DNA from: Cytobacillus luteolus
Lineage (GTDB): Bacteria; Bacillota; Bacilli; Bacillales; Bacillaceae_L
Direction of reading: 5' to 3'
DNA length: 64,000 bases
NCBI RefSeq assembly: GCF_017873715.1
Contig: NZ_JAGGKM010000001.1
Span: 806,001-870,000 of the forward strand
This document shows positions 27,700 through 37,084 of the stretch, in pieces (the stretch's first letter is position 1; every line of letters starts with the position of its first letter). The notes beneath the pieces were generated by a model, which searched no databases, was not told the origin of the DNA, and saw nothing but the letters and a program-made list of their open reading frames with translations. Position numbers and translations under genes: made by a program.

Positions 27700-28672
27700 T
27701 TTAGTACATAACGAAATGATTAAAATAACAAGAAAAAAACGATTGTTTATTGTTCTTGCGATTGTAGCTGTACTTGTATCTCTTTTTACCTATGCACAAA
27801 TGAAAGAAGTTAAATCCCTGCAAGAACGATTAGGTACGACGGATTGGCGAACACAGCTTCAACAGGAAATCATTAATACGCAAAACCGATTAAGTTCGAG
27901 CAGTATTTCAGATGAATGGCGAAAATTTATAAAGATACGTTTAAGTCAGCAGCAGTATTATTTGGATCATGATATCAATCCTACTGCACCTGGTGCACCT
28001 TCTTTTATGCGGATGTTTATTGAAAACTCAATAGACCTGTTTCTCCCATTAATGGTCATGGTCATTGCCGCAGACCTTGTTTCTTCAGAAGGGAGTGGGG
28101 GAACGATAAAACTACTGCTAACACGACCCGTAAAGAGATGGAAAATACTTATGAGCAAGTATATTAGTATGATGCTATCTGTGTCGTTTATAGTGCTTGG
28201 TGTTGGTATACTATCTTATCTTATCTCTGGGATTATCCTCGGTTACGGTGGCTGGACTATGCCTGTCTTAACAGGATTCTCCGTTGTGGGAGAAGAACTA
28301 ATTACGGACAATGTGCATCTAATTCCACAATGGCAATACCTGCTAATGCAGTTTGGACTAGCCTGGTTTGTGTGTATGGTTGTAGGAACATTAACCTTTA
28401 TGCTTTCAGTGTTAATTAGAAGTACAGCAGCTGTCATGGGGATCATGCTTGCTGCCCTAATATCAGGAGCAATATTATCAAATATGGTATCTTCATGGGT
28501 GTCGGCAAAATACTTCTTTATGGTCAATCTTCGTCTAACAGACTATGTCCGAGGAATGGCACCACCAATCGAAGGAATGAACTTAGGATTCTCGATGAGT
28601 GTTCTTTTGGTCTGGGCGTTAGTTGCGTTGATCGTATCATTTGCCACTTTTACAAAAAGAGACGTGTATTAA
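27692..28672 (+). CDS. ABC-2 type transporter permease
   Basis: The 326-residue protein has one N-terminal transmembrane helix, an extracytoplasmic loop of ~85 residues rich in Gln and Arg, then five further helices, the ABC-2 subfamily layout. The motif EGSGGTIKLLLTRPVKRWKI follows helix 2, as in BcrB-like permeases. It starts with TTG at 27692 behind AGGAGGGG and overlaps the ATPase gene by 8 bp. The transported substrate is unknown. Confidence 0.88.
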   Translation: MINLVHNEMIKITRKKRLFIVLAIVAVLVSLFTYAQMKEVKSLQERLGTTDWRTQLQQEIINTQNRLSSSSISDEWRKFIKIRLSQQQYYLDHDINPTAPGAPSFMRMFIENSIDLFLPLMVMVIAADLVSSEGSGGTIKLLLTRPVKRWKILMSKYISMMLSVSFIVLGVGILSYLISGIILGYGGWTMPVLTGFSVVGEELITDNVHLIPQWQYLLMQFGLAWFVCMVVGTLTFMLSVLIRSTAAVMGIMLAALISGAILSNMVSSWVSAKYFFMVNLRLTDYVRGMAPPIEGMNLGFSMSVLLVWALVALIVSFATFTKRDVY

Positions 28673-28680
28673 ATGATTTT

Positions 28681-28731
28681 GGGCCTGACCCCCAGTGCGT
28701 TAAAGCTTTAACGCGCCGGGGGTCAGGCCCC
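28681..28731. repeat. Palindromic repeat, copy 11
   Basis: Copy lacking the first G, 8 bp after the permease stop, between convergent genes. The right flank is TGTCACAATTTA. Confidence 0.94.
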
Positions 28732-28743
28732 TGTTGTCACAAT

Positions 28744-29412
28744 TTAAGATGCGAAGATGGTCCATTTGTTTTGTTGGGCGATTTTTTTCATGTCGTCTTT
28801 TGGATTGACGACAACTGGGTTGGTGACAAAGTTTAATAGTGGAATATCACTTTCGCTATCAGCATATGCCCAGATTTCTTGCGATGGTTGATCCATCATT
28901 GATCTTGCTTCTAACCATTCTTGTAATTTGTTTACTTTTTCATCGCCATTAATAATTTGACCAATTTCTCCAGTACAGAGGTTTCTTTGGTCGAATAATA
29001 ATTCGGTACTAATAATATGTACATCTAGTTGAAGCTCTTTGGCAAATGCTCTTAAGAATGGTTGGAGTGCACCAGATAATAAGATGACCGTATCTCCATT
29101 TTGTTGATGTTTCTGAATTTGGAGTACGAGAGACTGGTGAACCTCCGCTTTGCCAACATCGACAAGTTCTTGAAAGAAGACGTCTAATTCACTCGTTGTT
29201 TTCCCCTGAAATGTCTTTGCAAATGCTTTGAAAAACTGATGACGAAACGCATTTTTTCCATTGGCTAGCCCCACAGCACCCGCTTTTACCAATCCTGAAA
29301 AGAGGATACTCCATTGTTTCATTGTAAATTGCTTTTTCCCCACTTGAAACATCACTTTGAATGAGTTTCCTTGATATAGGGTCCCGTCAAAGTCTACTGT
29401 CACAATTGCCAT
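28744..29412 (-). CDS. HAD superfamily phosphatase (SerB/IB-like)
   Basis: HAD motif I is DFDGTLYQG (nucleophile Asp and acid/base Asp), motif II ILLSGALQPF, and motif IV YADSESDIPLL with the metal-binding acids. The helical cap between I and II and the segment TGEIG are typical of the SerB-like subfamily, which removes phosphate from small metabolites. The substrate cannot be deduced. GAGGTGAT precedes the ATG. It is convergent with the ABC operon. Confidence 0.87.
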   Translation of the reverse strand: MAIVTVDFDGTLYQGNSFKVMFQVGKKQFTMKQWSILFSGLVKAGAVGLANGKNAFRHQFFKAFAKTFQGKTTSELDVFFQELVDVGKAEVHQSLVLQIQKHQQNGDTVILLSGALQPFLRAFAKELQLDVHIISTELLFDQRNLCTGEIGQIINGDEKVNKLQEWLEARSMMDQPSQEIWAYADSESDIPLLNFVTNPVVVNPKDDMKKIAQQNKWTIFAS

Positions 29413-29572
29413 AAACTATCACCTCATTTTCTAGCCATTATAAAGTAGAAACGAAAAATTGTAAATTATTAGAAGTTGATAGCCTCTGTTTTGGTTAATT
29501 AGTCACTCTTTTTTATGGAGATCTATGATATTGTAACTATAATAAAACTCGTTGATAAAGGAGGATGTTGAC

Positions 29573-30328
29573 ATGAAATTAGATAGAGATTCTCAATATA
29601 TTAGAGCAATCGGATTGAAAAGGGACCAAATACCTTCCTTTAATCAATTTCCTTTTAAACTCCCAGTGATCGAACATTTTGAAGATATTCAGCTTCATCC
29701 AAATGTGACCTACATCATTGGCGAAAATGGAATGGGGAAATCAACTTTGCTTGAGGCAATCGCCATTGCATTAGGGTTTAACCCAGAGGGAGGATCATTA
29801 AACTTTCGATTTTCAAGCTATGATTCACACTCAGACTTAGACCAATACCTCCGCGTCATAAAAGGAGTTGATAGAGCACAAGACAGTTTTTTCTTTAGAG
29901 CCGAAACATTTTACAATGTGGCCACAAATATTGAGGACATGGATAAAGAACCATTCGGTGGAGGGAAAGTGATTTATTCTTTCGGTGGAAAATCACTTCA
30001 TGAACAATCTCATGGTGAATCCTTTTTTGCTGCCTTTACGGAACGATTCCGGGGAAATGGGCTGTACATCTTAGATGAGCCTGAAGCAGCACTATCGCCT
30101 TTAAGGCAGCTATCGTTATTAGCAAGGATTAATGAATTAATAAACCAAGGCTCACAGTTTATTATCTCAACTCACTCACCCATTATCATGGCCTATCCTG
30201 ATGCAAAGATTATCCAACTATCACAAGAAGGAATGTCTGAATTACAATTGGAAGAAACCGATCATTACTCCATCATGAAGCAATTCTTTGACAACCGTGA
30301 TAGACTGCTACGCCATCTATTCGAATAA
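29573..30328 (+). CDS. AAA/ABC-like ATPase (251 aa, stand-alone)
   Basis: Walker A is YIIGENGMGKSTLLEAIAI, the ABC-like signature is SHGESFFAAF, Walker B is LYILDEPEAALS, and the switch His is in ISTHSPIIM. This is the single-domain SMC/RecF-like ATPase class found widely in Bacillus, of unclear function. No transporter or nuclease partner is adjacent. The ATG at 29573 lies 8 bases after AAGGAGG. A palindromic repeat follows 6 bp after the stop. Confidence 0.85.
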   Translation: MKLDRDSQYIRAIGLKRDQIPSFNQFPFKLPVIEHFEDIQLHPNVTYIIGENGMGKSTLLEAIAIALGFNPEGGSLNFRFSSYDSHSDLDQYLRVIKGVDRAQDSFFFRAETFYNVATNIEDMDKEPFGGGKVIYSFGGKSLHEQSHGESFFAAFTERFRGNGLYILDEPEAALSPLRQLSLLARINELINQGSQFIISTHSPIIMAYPDAKIIQLSQEGMSELQLEETDHYSIMKQFFDNRDRLLRHLFE

Positions 30329-30334
30329 AAAAGT

Positions 30335-30386
30335 GGGGCCTGACCCCCAGTGCGTTAAAGCTTTAACGCACCGGGGGTCAGGCCCC
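30335..30386. repeat. Palindromic repeat, copy 12
   Basis: Full copy (AGTGCG facing CGCACC) between the convergent ATPase and DUF4359 genes. The right flank is TGTCACAATTTA. Confidence 0.95.
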
Positions 30387-30398
30387 GGTTGTCACAAT

Positions 30399-30686
30399 TT
30401 ATTTTGTTGTGATGAATTGGTTTAGAAAACCGATTGTTGTGATATTTTCTTCTTTATGAGGCATGGCTGTTTTGTAGACAGAAAATAGTACAAAGTTTGT
30501 TGTTTCTGTTGCGGAATGAATGACTGGTTTGGCTAGGTGATCTGCGCCTAAACGTAGGAGAATCCCTTTATCTTCTGTAATTTGTTGTGTTGCCCAATTC
30601 ACATATTCCTCTTGTTTTGGATTCGTAATAACTAGAATAATGACTAATGCGAGTATTACACCTATCATAATATAACTCTTCTTCAA
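30399..30686 (-). CDS. DUF4359 family small membrane protein
   Basis: The 95-residue protein has one N-terminal hydrophobic helix (YIMIGVILALVIILVIT) directly followed by NPKQEEYVNWA, the conserved start of DUF4359, then a soluble tail ending in GFLNQFI. The family is of unknown function and probably exposes its C-terminal part outside the cell. It starts with TTG at 30686; AAAGGAG lies about 9 bases upstream. Confidence 0.75.
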   Translation of the reverse strand: MKKSYIMIGVILALVIILVITNPKQEEYVNWATQQITEDKGILLRLGADHLAKPVIHSATETTNFVLFSVYKTAMPHKEENITTIGFLNQFITTK

Positions 30687-30952
30687 CTTTTCTCACTCCT
30701 TTCTTACATGCATTATTATCAAGTTTTTAACACTTTATAAGTTGAAATAAATAAGAATGTACAAAATGGCGTATAATAAGTAGTTTTTAACAATAAGTAA
30801 CTAAAGACTGAAGTTAAAAGGTTGTTATAATGACCTCTCCTCAAATAAAGCCAACAATTGCCCTAGTTATGCTAGCATGGTCTGGATCACATCATTTAAC
30901 CCTAAAGGAAGAATTGTTTATAATTAAGAAAAACAACAGAAGGGAGAGTTAC

Positions 30953-32068
30953 ATGCTTTTTAATATAACTACTAGTAAATTAACGAAAGAATTTAATGAG
31001 ACCATTCAGCAAATTGAGTGGATGGACATCCTTATGTTCATTTTATATGTTGGGGTTATTTTAATTATTCGTTCGTTCATTTTGTTTCTCACAAAAAAGA
31101 TGAAGAATAGTAATCGAAAAGTCTTCATTCATATGGACTCACTCATACGAAATATACTAAATTGGCTTACTACCTATGGGATCTTACTTTTTATGCTGTT
31201 TTATTTTTCAGAATCGGACTGGATGTTTGAAGAGTTTGTTTCAATTGGAAGAGTACAGGTTACTGTCTTTTTAACGATTATTGCCATTTTGATTATTTCG
31301 CTTGCAAATCGTACTTCAAAGGTAATTACGAAGTACGTGTTACCTAGTATCTATGAGCGTTATTCATTAGACCGTGGTATTCAATTTACATTTGACCGAA
31401 TTTTTCACTACAGTATCATGGTTATCGCATTTGTCGTCAGTTTAACGACTGTAGGAATTGATTTAAGTGCTTTAACGGTTTTTGCCGGAATAGTAGGAGT
31501 AGGGATTGGATTTGGGCTGCAAAATATTGCTTCAAACTTTATCTCGGGGATTATTTTGTTATTTGAACGGCCCATCAAAGTAGGAGATCGTGTCATTGTA
31601 AATGACGTGATTGGAGATGTAGAAAAGATTAACATGAGAGCGACGATCATAAAAACGCTTGATAATGAACATATGATTGTCCCAAACTCATACTTTCTAG
31701 AAGAACAAGTTGTCAACCGATCACATAGCGATCCTAAATTACGTCTGGTTATTCCTATTGGAGTTGCTTATGGAACTGATGTAGAAAAGGTCAGGGATCT
31801 TCTATTACAAGTTGCGAGTGAAGAACAAGCTAGTTCAGAGATGGTGCTACTAGACCCAGAACCGTTTGTCAATTTCGTAGGATTTGGAAGTTCCTCATTG
31901 GATTTTGAACTGTTTGTTTGGATTGCGAATCCAAATCACGTGATTCATACCAAAAGTAATATCAATTTTCGAATCAACAAAATATTAGCAGACCATCAAA
32001 TTGAAATACCATTTCCACAACGCGACTTACACATTCGAAGCATTGACTCCAAAATAATAGAAAAATAG
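30953..32068 (+). CDS. Small-conductance mechanosensitive channel (MscS family)
   Basis: About four transmembrane helices (residues ~20-185) lead into the pore helix and MscS signature GIVGVGIGFGLQNIASNFISG, then the beta domain with FERPIKVGDRVIV and IVPNSYFLEEQVVNRS. It opens under membrane tension during osmotic downshift. AGGGAGAG precedes ATG 30953; the frame is open upstream but lacks a better start. A compact GC-rich terminator follows the stop. Confidence 0.93.
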   Translation: MLFNITTSKLTKEFNETIQQIEWMDILMFILYVGVILIIRSFILFLTKKMKNSNRKVFIHMDSLIRNILNWLTTYGILLFMLFYFSESDWMFEEFVSIGRVQVTVFLTIIAILIISLANRTSKVITKYVLPSIYERYSLDRGIQFTFDRIFHYSIMVIAFVVSLTTVGIDLSALTVFAGIVGVGIGFGLQNIASNFISGIILLFERPIKVGDRVIVNDVIGDVEKINMRATIIKTLDNEHMIVPNSYFLEEQVVNRSHSDPKLRLVIPIGVAYGTDVEKVRDLLLQVASEEQASSEMVLLDPEPFVNFVGFGSSSLDFELFVWIANPNHVIHTKSNINFRINKILADHQIEIPFPQRDLHIRSIDSKIIEK

Positions 32069-32070
32069 AA

Positions 32071-32097
32071 AAAGGGGCCTGGAAAAAGGGCCCCTTT
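32071..32097 (+). terminator. Terminator resembling a core-deleted palindromic repeat
   Basis: AAAGGGGCC-tggaaaaa-GGCCCCTTT forms a 9-bp stem after the mscS-like gene. The ends GGGGCCTG and GGCCCC equal the outer ends of the 52-bp palindrome, so this may be a copy that lost its core; chance is possible. Confidence 0.6.
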
Positions 32098-32175
32098 AAT
32101 TGAAGCACAAAGGAATTAGGAGAATAATGCTAGGAAATACTATCAAAAATACTATTTAGAGGAAGGTGATAACAA

Positions 32176-32880
32176 ATGACAATTTTAGAAATGGTTATTC
32201 GAACGACCATCGGGTTCATAACGCTGTACATTTTGTGTCGTGTTTTAAACAAAAAGCTAATTGCACAAATGACTTTTTTTGACTTTGTAGCAGGGATTAC
32301 GATTGGATCTGTTGTAGCTAGTTCTATGTTAATGAAAGATATTCCTATCTACATCGGAATGACTGGATTAATTTTGTTCTGTTTATATACGTTTCTAAGT
32401 AGTATTGTGGCTATAAAAAGTTTAGTAGGTAGAAAAATTTTAGAGGATGAGCCTACATTTCTGATTAAAAATGGGCAGGTTTATGAAGAGGGACTAAAGA
32501 AAGCAAGGCTGACTATGGATAGTTTATTAACAGGACTACGTAAAAAGGGGTTCTTTTATATTGACCAAGTTGAAACGGCTTACCTTGAGACAGACGGAAC
32601 GATTAGTGCTATGGCCAAACCACCATACATGAACGTCACACAAAAGGATATACATAACATCCAAATGAGTAGAGGGATTTCCCAAGCTTTTATCATTGAT
32701 GGCCAGGTTCTAACACATAGTTTGAATATGCTCGGAAAAGACATGAATTGGGTAGACCAAATACTAACTAAAAATAACATTGCAACGATTAAGGATGTCT
32801 TTTACGCCCAAATGGATGGAGTAGGAAATGTTTATATAGATAAGCGTAATGATAACATTGGCATGCCAACTAAATCCTGA
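32176..32880 (+). CDS. DUF421 family (YetF/YdfR-like) membrane protein
   Basis: Three N-terminal transmembrane helices (~5-85), with the family block TFFDFVAGITIGSVVASS, are followed by two small cytoplasmic alpha/beta domains. The segment LLTGLRKKGFFYIDQVETAYLETDGTIS is characteristic of DUF421. Bacillus paralogues are linked to spore or envelope physiology but lack a defined biochemical role. GGAAGGTGATAACAA precedes the ATG. It lies co-directional and 107 bp behind the MscS gene with a terminator between. Confidence 0.9.
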   Translation: MTILEMVIRTTIGFITLYILCRVLNKKLIAQMTFFDFVAGITIGSVVASSMLMKDIPIYIGMTGLILFCLYTFLSSIVAIKSLVGRKILEDEPTFLIKNGQVYEEGLKKARLTMDSLLTGLRKKGFFYIDQVETAYLETDGTISAMAKPPYMNVTQKDIHNIQMSRGISQAFIIDGQVLTHSLNMLGKDMNWVDQILTKNNIATIKDVFYAQMDGVGNVYIDKRNDNIGMPTKS

Positions 32881-32899
32881 ATTTATACTTTAGCTCAAA

Positions 32900-32937
32900 T
32901 TGTAAAAAACCTATCCAGAATAGATAGGTTTTTACAA
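32900..32937. terminator. Bidirectional terminator between DUF421 and lipoprotein genes
   Basis: TTGTAAAAAACCTATC and GATAGGTTTTTACAA form a near-perfect 15-bp stem with A and T runs at its ends, between convergent genes. It overlaps the lipoprotein stop codon. Confidence 0.88.
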
Positions 32938-33246
32938 TGGGCCAATGTCTAAGATACTGTTATTACGGTTACGTATATCCTCGATATTATTATGATCAGG
33001 ACGATTTCCTTTGTCTAGGCGGTCATGATAATAATTTCTTTCTTCATTTAGTAACTCGCGATCTCTGTGCAAAATTTCATTTTGATTGTAGCTTCTAGTA
33101 TCCATTTCATTTTCATGACTTCCTTGGTTTAGGATTCTTGCATTGTCCTCATTTTGTGTATCCACATTATTGTTGGTGCCAGCGCATCCTGTAAGTCCAA
33201 CGACTAGTAATGTAGAAGCAGTAAGGGTGAAAAATGTTCTTTTCAT
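32932..33246 (-). CDS. Small lipoprotein of unknown function
   Basis: A lipoprotein signal peptide ends in the lipobox LTGCAG (Cys at residue ~21). The mature ~83 residues are Asn/Asp/Arg/Glu-rich and hydrophilic (DRELLNEERNYYHDRL, NIEDIRNRNN), with no domain I recognise. It should be anchored to the outer face of the membrane; similar small lipoproteins in Bacillus are often sporulation or envelope related, which I cannot show here. GGAGGTAACCAC precedes the ATG. Confidence 0.8.
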   Translation of the reverse strand: MKRTFFTLTASTLLVVGLTGCAGTNNNVDTQNEDNARILNQGSHENEMDTRSYNQNEILHRDRELLNEERNYYHDRLDKGNRPDHNNIEDIRNRNNSILDIGPL

Positions 33247-33390
33247 GTGGTTACCTCCCAGTTTAAATAGCTAGTGTTTATTTATAGGTTGGCTAAAAAA
33301 TCCTTATTTTACTACGCAAGATAAAGGGAATTAATGGATAAGAATTTAGTCAAAATTAGTTGATGTTTCCATAATATTGCAAAAAGATTA

Positions 33391-33419
33391 TTGAAAATTT
33401 TAAAATCGGGTGATAATAT
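33391..33419 (+). promoter_or_regulatory. Sigma-A promoter of the M3 peptidase gene
   Basis: TTGAAA, a 17-bp spacer and TAATAT lie 44 bp before the start codon. Directly after the -10 box comes AAACTAAACAGTCAGTTT (33420-33437), with arms AAACT/AGTTT that could be an operator. Confidence 0.65.
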
Positions 33420-33462
33420 AAACTAAACAGTCAGTTTAATATTCATATCGGGGGCGAAAAAA

Positions 33463-35163
33463 ATGAGGTTTTCTGAATTTCCTTATGAAAGGCCAAGTAT
33501 TGAAAAAGTCACAACAGAAATAGGTACGTTGCTTACTGAGTTTAAGAATGCAACGAGTGCAGAAACACAAAGTACACTTGTAAAAAAAATCAATGACATC
33601 AGGTCAAATTTTGATTCCATTCAGATGATTGCTCATGTACGGCATACATTGGATACAACAGATCCGTTTTATGAAGAAGAATATAGTTTTTTTAACAAAA
33701 ACCTTCCACACTTCACTGATGTTGAAACACAATTCTTTCAGGCTTTACTAGAGACACCTTTTCGAAGTGAACTAGAAGAAACCTTTGGTAAACAGTTTTT
33801 CAAAATCGCGGAATCTAAGGTAAAGACATTTTCTCCAGAGGTGATGGAGCTTTTAGGAGAAGAAAATCGGTTAACAAGTGACTATCAAAAGCTCATTGCC
33901 TCAGCTGTAGTCCCATTTAAGGGGGAGGAGCTAACACTTTCTAAGCTTGAAAAATTTGTTTTAGACCAAGACCGTGATACTAGAAAACGTGCCATCGAGG
34001 CGAAGTTCGACTATTTCTCTTCTAAAAAAGAGGTGTATGATGAGCTATTTGATAACCTCGTAAAAGTGAGACATGAGATTGCTACAAAGCTTGGTTTTCC
34101 TTCTTTTACAGACTTAGCCTATTTAAGATGGGCTCGATCTGGTTGGGATAAAGAGTCGGCTGCTGCTTTCCGTGAAAATGTTCGAAACTACCTAGTACCA
34201 CTTGTTTCTAAGCTAGTAGAGGGCCAACGACAACGGTTGGGAATAGATAAGGTTAAGGTTTACGATGAAAAAGTCCAATTTGAAAGCGGGAATCCAGTTC
34301 CACAAGGGGATGCTGACTGGATTGTTGAACAGGGAAGACAGTTGTACAGTGAGCTATCCGAAGACACAAAGAATTTTTATAATGAAATGACGGAAAAAGG
34401 ACTGTTTGACTTACTCAATAAGAAAGGAAAAGCAAACATTGGTTATTGTACGTATTTCGCAAAGGAAAAAGTACCATTTGTGTTTGCGAACTTTAATGGG
34501 ACGTCAAATGATGTTAGAGTCCTGATTCATGAAGTGGGGCATGCCTTCCAGGCGTACTCGACTCTCAAATCTCAAGAGATACCAGAATACTTTTTCCCAA
34601 CAATGGAGGGTTCTGAAATCTTTTCGATGAGTATGGAGTTATTTATCTTCCCTTGGGCTCACCTCTTTTTCAAGGAAGATGCCGATAAGCACCGATTCTT
34701 CCACTTAGTAGATTCGCTGATAAAACTTCCTAAAATGTGTGTAGGTGATGAGTTCCAGGAAGAAGTGTATGCAAACCCTTCGTTAACCCCAGAGGAGAGA
34801 AGGCAGCTTTGGTCTAGATTAGAGAAAAAATATATGCCATACCGAGACAATGATCAAATCACCCATCTAGAAGAAGGAGGAGCATGGCAGGAGATCCCGC
34901 ATATTTATGAAGTTCCTTTTTATTACCTTGATTATGCTTTAGCACAGGTTTGCGCATTTCAATTATGGGATAAATCAACTGAAAATTGGGACGATGCATG
35001 GGATACTTACGTAAAGCTTTGTAAGATAGGTGGAAGCAAGTCGTTTACCGAGCTATTAGAAGAAGGGCAATTATCGTCACCTTTTGAAGAGCAAACATTT
35101 ATTGACTTAACAAGTTTTCTGAGTGAGAAAATGGAGAGCTTGAAGGTGCCGGTGCAACAATAA
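33463..35163 (+). CDS. M3 family oligoendopeptidase (PepF-like)
   Basis: The 566-residue protein is a zinc metallopeptidase of the thimet/PepF clan. The zinc motif is LIHEVGHAFQ (HExxH), with the third ligand in EGSEIFSMSMELF. There is no signal peptide; these enzymes trim oligopeptides in the cytosol. Tandem YYLDYALAQVCAFQLW near the C-terminus is typical of the M3B group. It is transcribed from the TTGAAA/TAATAT promoter. A fragment of an unrelated hydrolase gene follows immediately. Confidence 0.92.
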   Translation: MRFSEFPYERPSIEKVTTEIGTLLTEFKNATSAETQSTLVKKINDIRSNFDSIQMIAHVRHTLDTTDPFYEEEYSFFNKNLPHFTDVETQFFQALLETPFRSELEETFGKQFFKIAESKVKTFSPEVMELLGEENRLTSDYQKLIASAVVPFKGEELTLSKLEKFVLDQDRDTRKRAIEAKFDYFSSKKEVYDELFDNLVKVRHEIATKLGFPSFTDLAYLRWARSGWDKESAAAFRENVRNYLVPLVSKLVEGQRQRLGIDKVKVYDEKVQFESGNPVPQGDADWIVEQGRQLYSELSEDTKNFYNEMTEKGLFDLLNKKGKANIGYCTYFAKEKVPFVFANFNGTSNDVRVLIHEVGHAFQAYSTLKSQEIPEYFFPTMEGSEIFSMSMELFIFPWAHLFFKEDADKHRFFHLVDSLIKLPKMCVGDEFQEEVYANPSLTPEERRQLWSRLEKKYMPYRDNDQITHLEEGGAWQEIPHIYEVPFYYLDYALAQVCAFQLWDKSTENWDDAWDTYVKLCKIGGSKSFTELLEEGQLSSPFEEQTFIDLTSFLSEKMESLKVPVQQ

Positions 35164-35169
35164 ATAGAG

Positions 35170-35385
35170 TTGAAAAGAGAATTGACAAGTTCTAAGACTC
35201 CAGCTTATATTATTCAAGGAAAACACGATAAGGTTGCAAACTTTAATTTAGCAAAAAGTTACTTTGATCGTGTTGAAGCCCCAAAAAAGAACTTTATCAT
35301 TCTGGAAAACTCAGCACATATGCCAAATGAAGAAGATTTTGAAGTTTTAATTCAGTCTATACGGCGGCAGTTAAACGAACATTAA
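35170..35385 (+). pseudogene. C-terminal fragment of an alpha/beta hydrolase (proline iminopeptidase-like)
   Basis: The 71-codon frame contains TPAYIIQGKHDKVANFNLAKSYF and FIILENSAHMPNEEDFE. These are the catalytic Asp and His regions of alpha/beta hydrolases of the proline-iminopeptidase type. The nucleophile half is absent and the frame begins with TTG six bases after the peptidase stop, without its own ribosome binding site. It is the tail of a deleted gene. A half palindromic repeat follows 15 bp later, suggesting a deletion here. Confidence 0.75.
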
Positions 35386-35400
35386 TGTCCGCTCTTTTCT

Positions 35401-35419
35401 GCACCGGGGGTCAGGCCCC
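35401..35419. repeat. Half copy of the palindromic repeat
   Basis: GCACCGGGGGTCAGGCCCC is the complete right arm of the 52-bp element; the left arm and the central AAGCTT are missing. It sits after the truncated hydrolase fragment. Confidence 0.85.
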
Positions 35420-35481
35420 TGTTGTATTCGATTAAAAATATGTTCTCCAAATTATTCTACTAATGCATTGGATAGAATGAT

Positions 35482-35523
35482 AAAAATGCCTGTAACCACT
35501 CTAATGGTTACAGGCATTTTTTT
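35482..35523. terminator. Strong bidirectional terminator
   Basis: AAAAATGCCTGTAACCA / TGGTTACAGGCATTTTT, a 17-bp perfect stem with a 6-base loop, ends the minus-strand LVIVD gene and would also stop transcription from the left. Confidence 0.92.
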
Positions 35524-35530
35524 ATACAAG

Positions 35531-36964
35531 TTATCTTTGTAGTGCCTCTGATTTTCCACCACTATTATTTTTTAGAAGAACTTTTAACCCTTGGCCCATG
35601 TCGGAGGCTAGGATATAGTTTCGATCCACAAACACTCCCCAAACATCTGCGTTTTCAGGTGTATAGCGGCCAATTTCTACTGGATTGCTAGGGTCTGTAA
35701 TATCTAAAGCAAGAACTCCACCAGAATAGTAGGATAGGTAGAGTGTATTGCCTTGCACTTTCGGATCGTGAACTGTTTTAGCGAAAGTAGATCTTCCAGC
35801 AGATGTAGGTGGAATATCAAATGTTAAATCAGTTGTAAACTCGCTTAATAAAACAGGGTTCGTTTTATCTTTGATATCGAAAATGCGAGTATACCCATAT
35901 GCACTTTCATATCCTGATCCAACAGGGTTAGATACTTCACGTGTTTCAATAAGGATGTTACCACCTTTAGCAAGGGCAGCAGAGTGAGCAGACCCCTTTT
36001 GATTTGCACGGAAAGTAGTGTTTCCTAAATATACAGGGTTTTCAGGATCACGAATATCAAAGATAACTGTTCCTAAATCCCACATGGACACATATGCATA
36101 CTGTGCATTATTGTCCGTAATTACACTGTGGTTGAAAACAGGACGAGTTTTTCCATCTTGAGCATACCAATGATATCCATTAAAGTCTTCTGGGATTTGC
36201 TCTAAGTCACGTGGATTCCAACCAAAAATTTTCTTAGGACTTGTTGGGTCAGAAACATCAAGAATTTGAAAATCCTGTACTGCCCCATGAGTATAATAGT
36301 CTGCATAAGGACTAGAAGTTAACACTAGTGCACGATTACCTTGCGTCGTTAAATATAATTCGTGGGTTCCTGTGATTTTACGGTCTAACCCATAGAATCC
36401 AAGCTTCTTAGGATTGTAAGGGTCCGTTACATCATAGAGTAATACGCCACCCACGCTATCTGGTCTGTTTGCATTATTCCTAGAGGTTTGCTGTACACTC
36501 ACCGCTGCTAAATCTCCTTTAAATGAAGGAGTATTTACTGTTTTTACAATCACCTTTTCTTGCCATGAATATGGTATTTCATTTGCAAATACAGCAACTT
36601 CTTTAGGGTTAGAAGGATCTTTTAAGTCAAATACACGCACACCACCGTTTGCTCCATTAGCTGTATGAGTTCCAGTGTAAGCGAACCCTTTGTGTGCATA
36701 CACATCAGCCATATTGTTCTGCTTACCATTTAACGGATTAATCTGTACAGCTGCAGCTTGTTTTAAAAACTTTACATTCTTACTACCATTGATGGAGTGT
36801 TTAAGTTGCATTGCTTTCAACTCTTCCATCGTCATCACTTCAACTTCACCTTTTGCGCCACCTAACACATCAAGTGCATCATGAGCATATGTAGCCGGTA
36901 AAAACACGGAAAACGCAAGTGCTCCTGCCAATGTACTACTAATAAGTAACTTTTTCCTCTTCAA
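35531..36964 (-). CDS. Secreted LVIVD-repeat beta-propeller protein
   Basis: A signal peptide (KLLISSTLAGALAFSVF ending ATYA) is followed by ~450 residues. At least six repeats of the type VxDxxDPxNPxxxG can be read, for example VFDLKDPSNPKEV, LYDVTDPYNPKKL, ILDVSDPTSPKKI and ALDITDPSNPVEI. This is the LVIVD repeat, predicted to form a surface or secreted beta-propeller; function unknown. Start: TTG 36964 with GGAGGG 7 bases upstream gives a compact signal peptide, better than upstream frame extensions. Confidence 0.87.
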   Translation of the reverse strand: MKRKKLLISSTLAGALAFSVFLPATYAHDALDVLGGAKGEVEVMTMEELKAMQLKHSINGSKNVKFLKQAAAVQINPLNGKQNNMADVYAHKGFAYTGTHTANGANGGVRVFDLKDPSNPKEVAVFANEIPYSWQEKVIVKTVNTPSFKGDLAAVSVQQTSRNNANRPDSVGGVLLYDVTDPYNPKKLGFYGLDRKITGTHELYLTTQGNRALVLTSSPYADYYTHGAVQDFQILDVSDPTSPKKIFGWNPRDLEQIPEDFNGYHWYAQDGKTRPVFNHSVITDNNAQYAYVSMWDLGTVIFDIRDPENPVYLGNTTFRANQKGSAHSAALAKGGNILIETREVSNPVGSGYESAYGYTRIFDIKDKTNPVLLSEFTTDLTFDIPPTSAGRSTFAKTVHDPKVQGNTLYLSYYSGGVLALDITDPSNPVEIGRYTPENADVWGVFVDRNYILASDMGQGLKVLLKNNSGGKSEALQR

Positions 36965-37084
36965 TAAAATCCCTCCAAACGTAATAAGTACTTGCAAGTT
37001 TAATTCTATTTAATTTAACTATCGTTCAACAATAGGGAATTTTTCATATAATTCAGACAATTAAACTGATAATTAATAGGAAAA

